From DATKSS01 sp035468355 (GTDB taxonomy: Bacteria > Chloroflexota > Dormibacteria > Dormibacterales > Dormibacteraceae): a stretch of 8,603 nt of DNA. The stretch spans positions 1-8,603 of the forward strand of contig DATITA010000152.1 in NCBI GenBank assembly GCA_035468355.1, written 5' to 3'. A program made the position numbers and the translations under genes. Shown piece by piece: positions 1 to 4,098 of this stretch; the first letter of the stretch is position 1; every line of letters begins with the position of its first letter. The notes under the pieces were generated by a model. The model was not told the origin of the DNA. It saw only the letters and a program-made list of their open reading frames with translations, and did not search any database.

Positions 1-1549
1 GCTGCAGGACTTCACGTTCCGCCACGGCTATCCGACCAGCCGCATCGACGGCCCGCGGCTGCACTTCAAGAAGCCGATTCCGCTCTCGGAGAAGATCGCC
101 CTCGACCGCGAGCGCTGCGTGCTCTGCTATCGCTGCACGCGTTACTACGACGAGGTGGCGTGGGAGCAGGAGCTCACGGTCGACCAGCGCGGCGTCCACT
201 CCTTCATCACCAGCCAGTTCGACCGGCCCCTGCAATCGAATTTCAGCGGCAACATCATCGACATTTGCCCAGTGGGCGCCCTCACGTCGCGCGTGTGGCG
301 CTTCGAGTCGCGACCGTGGGACATGACCCACAGCGACACCATCTGCTCGAGGTGCGCGGTCGGCTGCAACGTGACCCAGTGGCAGCGGCGCGGCCAGCTG
401 GTGCGGGTCACGTCGCGCGAGAACGACGATATCGACGAGGGCTGGATCTGTGACCGCGGCCGGTTCGACTACACCGACGTCAACGACCCGGCCCGCTTGC
501 GCACCCCCTCCGTGCGCAGCGCCAGGGCCACCTGGGCTGACGCCGTCACCACGCTGGCCGCGGGCATCAAGGGGAAGGGCGCCAAACTCGGGCTCTCACT
601 GCCGCAGGACCTGACCAACGAGGAGGCTTTCCTGTTCAGAAAGCTGCTCGACGGCCCGCTCAAGGGCGCGAAGGTCAGGATGAACGGCCGCACCGCGCTG
701 CCCGCGCCGGCCGGAGACACCCTGCGCATCAAGGAGATAGATGACGCGAAAGTGATCGTGGTCGTGGCCTCCGACATCGAGGACGACGCCCCGATCGTGA
801 ACCTCCGGATCAAGAAGGCCGTCAGCAAGCGCGGCGCCAAGCTCGTCGTCGTCCACCCCGAGGGCGTGGATTTCGACCGCCACCAGGGCACCGTCCACAT
901 CCGCAACGCGAAGGGCGCGGCGGCCGCCGAGGTGCGCAAGCTCGCCTCGCACGAGCTGCTGGCGAACCCGGGCGGACCCGTGGCGATCCTTTACGGCGAC
1001 GGGCACGGCAGCGAGGACGCGGCGGAGGTGGCCGCAGTCTGCGCCGAGCTGGCCGCAGCCGCCGGCGGCAAGGTCATGCCGCTCTACCGCGGCACCAACG
1101 AGCGCGGCGCGCTGGCGCTCGGCGTGGCGGGGTCGGACACGCTCGACGGCGTGGAGGCGCTCCTGGTCTGGGGCCATCCTCCGACCGCCGGAATCCCCGC
1201 GTCCGTGCGATTCCTCGCCGCTTGGGACCATCTGCCGCGCCCCGGGTATGAGAAGGCCGCGGTGCTCCTGCCGGCGACCAGCTTCGCCGAGCGGCAGGGC
1301 ACCTACGCGAACCTCGAGGGCACGGTCCAGTTCCTGCGCCCGCCCATTGCCGTAACGCCGCCGCTAAAAGAGGCGTGGGAGGTGCTGTGCGAGCTGAGCA
1401 CGGCGCTCGGGGTGGCCCTCGACTACGCCGGGATCTCCCCCATCCAGCGCGAGATCGCGGGCAAGTTCGCGCCGCTCGCCGCACTGTCGGAGCCGCCCGC
1501 CGCCGGCCCGTCCCCGAAGCCCGTCCTCATCGGTGCGGCGCACCCGTGA
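1..1549 (+). CDS. nuoG: NADH-quinone oxidoreductase subunit G (NuoG), 3' part
   Basis: Large iron-sulfur subunit of the complex I peripheral arm, which passes electrons from NuoF/E toward NuoI. The gene is cut at its 5' end: 515 residues are visible, read from base 2. They begin at LQD, which in the family directly follows the last cysteine of the N5 (His-Cys3) motif, so the N1b and N5 ligands lie outside the window. Visible residues C39, C42, C45 and C89 (CVLCYRC ... CPVGAL) are the N4 [4Fe-4S] ligands. C115, C118, C122 and C150 (CxxCxxxC, then 27 residues, then C) match the N7 cluster ligands found in Thermus and E. coli. The rest is a molybdopterin-oxidoreductase-like domain without a recognisable cofactor site, ending in the family-like FAERQGTYANLEGTVQ segment (about residues 421-436) and an Ala/Pro-rich tail. 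Only about 365 residues follow the last N7 cysteine, which is shorter than many family members. The TGA stop overlaps a GTG in a GTGA junction. Identity is very secure. Confidence 0.96.
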   Translation, partial: LQDFTFRHGYPTSRIDGPRLHFKKPIPLSEKIALDRERCVLCYRCTRYYDEVAWEQELTVDQRGVHSFITSQFDRPLQSNFSGNIIDICPVGALTSRVWRFESRPWDMTHSDTICSRCAVGCNVTQWQRRGQLVRVTSRENDDIDEGWICDRGRFDYTDVNDPARLRTPSVRSARATWADAVTTLAAGIKGKGAKLGLSLPQDLTNEEAFLFRKLLDGPLKGAKVRMNGRTALPAPAGDTLRIKEIDDAKVIVVVASDIEDDAPIVNLRIKKAVSKRGAKLVVVHPEGVDFDRHQGTVHIRNAKGAAAAEVRKLASHELLANPGGPVAILYGDGHGSEDAAEVAAVCAELAAAAGGKVMPLYRGTNERGALALGVAGSDTLDGVEALLVWGHPPTAGIPASVRFLAAWDHLPRPGYEKAAVLLPATSFAERQGTYANLEGTVQFLRPPIAVTPPLKEAWEVLCELSTALGVALDYAGISPIQREIAGKFAPLAALSEPPAAGPSPKPVLIGAAHP

Positions 1550-1565
1550 CGCAGTTCTACAACGA
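1546..1565 (+). repeat. left copy of 20-bp direct repeat (duplicated nuoH start)
   Basis: The sequence GTGACGCAGTTCTACAACGA is identical to 1683-1702, 137 bp downstream. Identity stops exactly at both edges: C against A before the repeat, and G against C after it. It holds a GTG start codon and the first codons of NuoH (VTQFYN), and its first four bases overlap the nuoG stop. This copy probably marks where nuoH started before the insertion, because it gives the 4-bp stop-start overlap typical of this operon. Confidence 0.9.
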
Positions 1566-1686
1566 GAAGGCGCGGGTGGGTCAGGCCCCCCCCGCGGGAC
1601 CCCCCCCGTTGGCCCAGACGGCGGTTGCCAAAACGCAGCGCTGCGGTGGTCCGGCAAAGCCGGACCACGCGGGAACAAGACAGTGA
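1546..1686 (+). CDS. possible 46-residue coupled peptide in the nuoG-nuoH insert
   Basis: An open frame that starts at the GTG overlapping the nuoG stop (GTGA, 1546-1549) and ends at the TGA overlapping the nuoH start (GTGA, 1683-1686). It encodes 46 residues: VTQFYN, a copy of the NuoH N-terminus, followed by a Pro/Ala/Gly-rich stretch with no membrane segment, one cysteine and no recognisable domain. I do not recognise a function. The frame is probably a by-product of the insertion at 1566-1682, but its position would let ribosomes leaving nuoG restart here and restart again at nuoH, preserving coupling. No strong Shine-Dalgarno lies before 1546. A 137-bp GC-rich segment can be open by chance, so existence of a stable peptide is doubtful. 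Confidence 0.25.
   Translation: MTQFYNEKARVGQAPPAGPPPLAQTAVAKTQRCGGPAKPDHAGTRQ
1571..1596 (+). other. GC hairpin within the insert
   Basis: Bases 1571-1580 (CGCGGGTGGG) can pair with 1587-1596 (CCCCCCCGCG), giving nine G-C pairs with one T/C mismatch around a 6-base loop. The right arm is mostly one of two C8 tracts, so register is loose and alternative pairings exist. In mRNA it would lie just after the nuoG stop and could slow ribosomes or protect 3' ends. No U tract follows, so it is not a standard intrinsic terminator. Confidence 0.5.
1646..1668 (+). repeat. perfect 10-bp inverted repeat (REP-like hairpin)
   Basis: GTGGTCCGGC at 1646-1655, a loop AAA at 1656-1658, and the exact reverse complement GCCGGACCAC at 1659-1668. 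Two more pairs can form outside a single bulged G at 1645 (C1644-G1669, G1643-C1670). The shape (short GC stem, tiny loop, intergenic position inside an operon) resembles repetitive extragenic palindromes. It ends 14 bases before the nuoH GTG at 1683, so it may also affect nuoH initiation. It is followed by GCGGGAACAAG rather than a T run, which argues against a Rho-independent terminator. Confidence 0.75.
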
Positions 1687-1702
1687 CGCAGTTCTACAAC
1701 GA
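1683..1702 (+). repeat. right copy of 20-bp direct repeat (nuoH start)
   Basis: Exact second copy of the 1546-1565 sequence. This copy is in frame with nuoH and supplies its GTG start and first six codons (VTQFYN). Recombination or slippage between the two copies would remove exactly 137 bp and restore a direct GTGA overlap of nuoG and nuoH. Confidence 0.9.
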
Positions 1703-2696
1703 CCCGGTCGGGCATTGGGTTGTGGTCGTCGTCGCGGCCGCCGCGCTGCTCTTCATCGTGCTGACCGCGACCGCCTACACCGTGTGGTTCGAGCGGGTCG
1801 CGCTGGGCCGCATCCAGCGCCGCCCCGGCCCTAACCGCGTCGGCCCGTTCGGCCTGATGCAGCTCGCCGCGGACGGAATCAAGCTCGCGTTCAAGGAGAG
1901 CTTCGTTCCCGCGGAGACCGACAAGGTCATCTACGTCGCGGCGCCCGCGATCGCTGTGGCGGCCGCCTTCCTGGCCTGGGCGGTGATCCCGATCGGCCTT
2001 TGGTACAACGTCCAGTACTGGATCGCCGACGTCAACATCGGCATCCTCCTCGTCTTCGCCGTCAGCGCCATGAACGTCTACGCGCTGGTGCTCGGGGGCT
2101 ACGCGTCGAACAACAAGTATTCGATGCTCGGCGGTCTCCGCGCGGCCGCTCAGCTGATCAGCTACGAGATGGCATTGGGCCTCTCGCTGGTCCCCACGTT
2201 CATGATCGTCGGGTCGCTGCGGCTGCGCGACATCGTGCAGTACACAGTCGACTGGGGCTGGTACCACGGCCCGATCCCGCTGATCATCCTCACCCCCGTC
2301 GGGTTCGTGATCTACCTGATGGCGGCCGTGGCCGAAACCAACCGGGCGCCGTTCGACCTGCCAGAGGCCGAGCAGGAGCTGATCGGCGGCTTTCTGACCG
2401 AGTACTCAGGCCTCAAATTCGTCATGTACTACCTCGCCGAGTACATCAACATGATCACCGTCTCGGCCCTGGCCGCCCTGCTGTTCTTCGGCGGTTGGTA
2501 CTTGTGGATCGTGCCCCCCATCCTCGCGTTCTTCGTCAAGGTCGTGCTCTTCCTGTTCCTATACATTTGGCTCCGCGGCACCTTCCCTCGCATGCGCTAC
2601 GACATGCTCATGCGCCTCGGCTGGAAGGTCCTGCTGCCGCTCGCGATCGCAAACGTAATCGTCACCGGGGTCGTCCTGGTGGCCGTGCAGGGGTAG
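1683..2696 (+). CDS. nuoH: NADH-quinone oxidoreductase subunit H (NuoH)
   Basis: Membrane heel subunit that forms the quinone chamber with NuoB/D and starts the proton path. It has 337 residues with about eight hydrophobic segments (roughly 13-36, 86-106, 119-139, 158-178, 199-217, 248-272, 275-297 and 314-335). Family signatures are clear: ERVALGRIQRRPGPNRVGPFG at about 37-57, ADGIKLAFKE at 63-72, and the acidic quinone-site loop AETNRAPFDLPEAEQEL at 217-233, followed by GGFLTEYSG at 235-243. GTG at 1683 is chosen because it gives a normal short N-terminus before TM1 and has GGGA at 1671-1674, 8 bases upstream. A longer frame from GTG 1533 would translate the insert as a low-complexity leader and is unlikely. 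The start region is duplicated upstream (1546-1565). The stop lies 3 bases before nuoI. Confidence 0.97.
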   Translation: MTQFYNDPVGHWVVVVVAAAALLFIVLTATAYTVWFERVALGRIQRRPGPNRVGPFGLMQLAADGIKLAFKESFVPAETDKVIYVAAPAIAVAAAFLAWAVIPIGLWYNVQYWIADVNIGILLVFAVSAMNVYALVLGGYASNNKYSMLGGLRAAAQLISYEMALGLSLVPTFMIVGSLRLRDIVQYTVDWGWYHGPIPLIILTPVGFVIYLMAAVAETNRAPFDLPEAEQELIGGFLTEYSGLKFVMYYLAEYINMITVSALAALLFFGGWYLWIVPPILAFFVKVVLFLFLYIWLRGTFPRMRYDMLMRLGWKVLLPLAIANVIVTGVVLVAVQG

Positions 2697-2699
2697 CCG

Positions 2700-3272
2700 A
2701 TGGCCGAAGACGAAGAGAATTTTCCTGACCACCCGGCCCCGCTGAGGGGTCCGTCGGAGGGCGTTCCCGCGTACCCGAAGGGCAAGACGCCGAGCGTCGC
2801 TTCCGACGTGGCCGCCCTCGCCGGCGGCCTCAGGACCACGCTCGGAGAGTTCTTCCGCCCGGTCGTCACGACCATGTACCCGGAGGACAAGACCCCGAGG
2901 TCCGAGCGGTACCGTGGGCGACACTACCTCCGCCGCTACGACAATGGCCTCGAGCGCTGCATCGGCTGCGAGCTTTGCGCCGCGAACTGTCCCGTCGGCT
3001 GCATCCTGGTGATCGCCGCGGAGAACACCGCCGAGAAGCGGGTCTCGCCGGGCGAGCGGTACGCCAAGACCTACGAGATCAACATGCTGCGCTGCATCTT
3101 CTGTGGCTACTGCGAGGACGCGTGCCCGGTGCAGGCGATCGTGCTGGGCCCCGAGTACGAGCTGTCGGACACCAGCCGCGAGAAGTTCATCTACACCAAG
3201 GAAAAGCTGCTCGAGCCGCTTCCTCCGGACGTCGCGGCGCGACTGCAGGCGAAGGAACCCAAACTGCTTTGA
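2700..3272 (+). CDS. nuoI: NADH-quinone oxidoreductase subunit I (NuoI)
   Basis: Ferredoxin-like subunit carrying clusters N6a and N6b, linking the NuoG chain to N2 and quinone. It has 190 residues. Two CxxCxxCxxxCP motifs are intact: C87, C90, C93, C97 and C132, C135, C138, C142. The linker segment EKRVSPGERYAKTYEINMLR (about 112-131) and the following PEYELSD are typical. The N-terminal amphipathic/membrane-facing part is at about 40-60 (LAGGLRTTLGEFFRPVVTTMY). Residues 1-36 form an acidic, Pro-rich extension beyond the conserved core. ATG 2700 is chosen because it lies 3 bases after the nuoH stop with AGGGG at 2689-2693, spaced 6 bases. An internal GTG at 2808 would give a core-length protein but lacks a visible ribosome site. 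The stop overlaps the nuoJ TTG start. Confidence 0.97.
   Translation: MAEDEENFPDHPAPLRGPSEGVPAYPKGKTPSVASDVAALAGGLRTTLGEFFRPVVTTMYPEDKTPRSERYRGRHYLRRYDNGLERCIGCELCAANCPVGCILVIAAENTAEKRVSPGERYAKTYEINMLRCIFCGYCEDACPVQAIVLGPEYELSDTSREKFIYTKEKLLEPLPPDVAARLQAKEPKLL
3251..3256 (+). promoter_or_regulatory. ribosome binding site supporting the nuoJ TTG start
   Basis: GAAGGA sits 12 bases before TTG at 3269. No ATG or GTG in the nuoJ frame lies near enough to keep the first membrane helix intact; the next in-frame GTG falls inside TM1. This purine-rich site, together with the TTGA overlap, therefore decides the start. Confidence 0.5.
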
Positions 3273-3769
3273 CGATCGCGATCTTCTTCATCGCCGCCGC
3301 GGTCGCGATCCTGGGCGCGCTCGGCGTGGTCACCTTCCGCGAGCCGATCCGCTGCGTGCTCAGCCTAGTGGTCGTGATGCTCTCTCTATCCGTGCTCTTC
3401 CTGCTGCTCAGCGCGCAGTTCGTCTTCGTGGTCCAGATCATCGTTTACGCCGGCGCGGTGATGGTCCTGTTCCTTTTCGTCATCGCCCTGCTCGGACCGG
3501 CGCGCGAAGCTGCGCGGGGCAGGCTGCGGTTTCAGTCCTGGCTCTCCGCGCTGTTCATGCTCGTGCTGCTGGTGCTGATGTGGACGATGCTGCAGGGGAT
3601 CCAGTACCGGCAAGCCGACTCCACCGACATGTCCGTCTTCGGCAGCGTGCAGTCGATCGCGGTCGGCCTGTTCACGACCTACCTCTACCCCTTCGAGCTG
3701 ACGTCGATCCTCCTGCTCACCGCCGCGATCGGCGCCATCTACCTGAGCCGCCGGGAGCTCGACGAATAG
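3269..3769 (+). CDS. nuoJ: NADH-quinone oxidoreductase subunit J (NuoJ)
   Basis: Small membrane subunit between NuoH and NuoK whose TM3 changes conformation during coupling. It has 166 residues, the usual size, with five hydrophobic segments (about 2-20, 28-47, 51-74, 92-109 and 143-160). The hallmark TM3 sequence VQIIVYAGAVMVLFLFVIAL (about 55-74) includes the pi-bulge tyrosine region at Y60, and TM5 has YPFELTSILLLTAAIGAI with a conserved glutamate at E143. The start is a TTG that overlaps the nuoI stop (TTGA at 3269-3272). This rare start fits the coupling style of the operon. The TAG stop shares one base with the nuoK GTG. Confidence 0.94.
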   Translation: MTIAIFFIAAAVAILGALGVVTFREPIRCVLSLVVVMLSLSVLFLLLSAQFVFVVQIIVYAGAVMVLFLFVIALLGPAREAARGRLRFQSWLSALFMLVLLVLMWTMLQGIQYRQADSTDMSVFGSVQSIAVGLFTTYLYPFELTSILLLTAAIGAIYLSRRELDE

Positions 3770-4098
3770 TGAGCACCCTCAACATCGGTGGATCACAGCT
3801 CGACACCTCGTGGTTCCTGCTGCTCGGCGCCGTGCTCTTCACCATCGGCGCGGCCGGCGTGCTGGTGCGGCGCAACTCGCTGGTCATCCTCATCTGCATC
3901 GAGCTCATGCTCAACGCGGTCAACCTCACGCTGATCACGTTCGCGCGCCAGCTGCAGAACATCGAGGGCCAGCTCTTCGCGCTCATGGCGATGACCGTGG
4001 CGGCGGCCGAGGCGGTGGTCGGCCTGGCGATCCTGGTCGACATCTTCCACACGCGTGACGTCGAGGACGTCGACGACCTCAGCGAGCTGAAGGGATGA
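3769..4098 (+). CDS. nuoK: NADH-quinone oxidoreductase subunit K (NuoK)
   Basis: Three-helix, MrpC-like membrane subunit that relays charge between NuoJ/NuoH and the antiporter-like pumps. It has 109 residues with helices at about 15-33, 38-59 and 69-92. Both membrane glutamates needed in the family are present and spaced as in E. coli: E45 in ICIELMLNAVNL and E81 in MTVAAAEAVVGLAILV, 36 residues apart. The GTG start at 3769 shares its G with the nuoJ TAG stop and has GGGAG at 3753-3757. The N-terminus is about nine residues longer than in E. coli NuoK, and the acidic C-terminal tail (DVEDVDDLSELKG) is short and cytoplasmic by inference. The stop overlaps the nuoL start as ATGA. Confidence 0.97.
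   Translation: MSTLNIGGSQLDTSWFLLLGAVLFTIGAAGVLVRRNSLVILICIELMLNAVNLTLITFARQLQNIEGQLFALMAMTVAAAEAVVGLAILVDIFHTRDVEDVDDLSELKG

Larger units (their letters stand above)
1566..1682 (+). mobile_element. 117-bp insert between the direct repeats, REP/MITE-like or duplication-derived
   Basis: This segment separates the two 20-bp repeats and is the only sizeable intergenic stretch in an otherwise gapless operon. It contains two hairpins (1571-1596 and 1646-1668), two C8 runs (1586-1593 and 1600-1607) and three copies of CGCGGG (1571-1576, 1593-1598, 1668-1673). It has no stop codon in any of the three forward frames. No transposase or terminal inverted repeat is visible. A 20-bp duplication is long for a transposon target-site duplication, so slippage or a recombination-born duplication plus insertion is an equal candidate. 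The mobile label is an inference from repeat-flanked structure; finding the same unit elsewhere in the genome would settle it. Confidence 0.45.

Noticed and set aside
1533..1682. N-terminal extension of NuoH from an upstream GTG at 1533
   Set aside because: It would translate the insert as a Gly/Pro/Arg-rich leader before a complete, normal NuoH N-terminus. GTG 1683 has better spacing to a GGGA site and gives the expected length.
1646..1682. Rho-independent terminator between nuoG and nuoH
   Set aside because: The hairpin is strong but is followed by GCGGGAACAAGACA with no T tract, and termination here would cut the complex I transcript.
1550..1682. Internal promoter for nuoH onward
   Set aside because: No convincing -35/-10 pair was visible in this GC-rich stretch. 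A promoter cannot be excluded for an unknown sigma factor, but nothing supports it.
2000..2728. 242-codon plus-strand frame within nuoH
   Set aside because: Arg/Pro/His-rich out-of-frame reading of nuoH with no family resemblance; nuoH is clearly the real frame.
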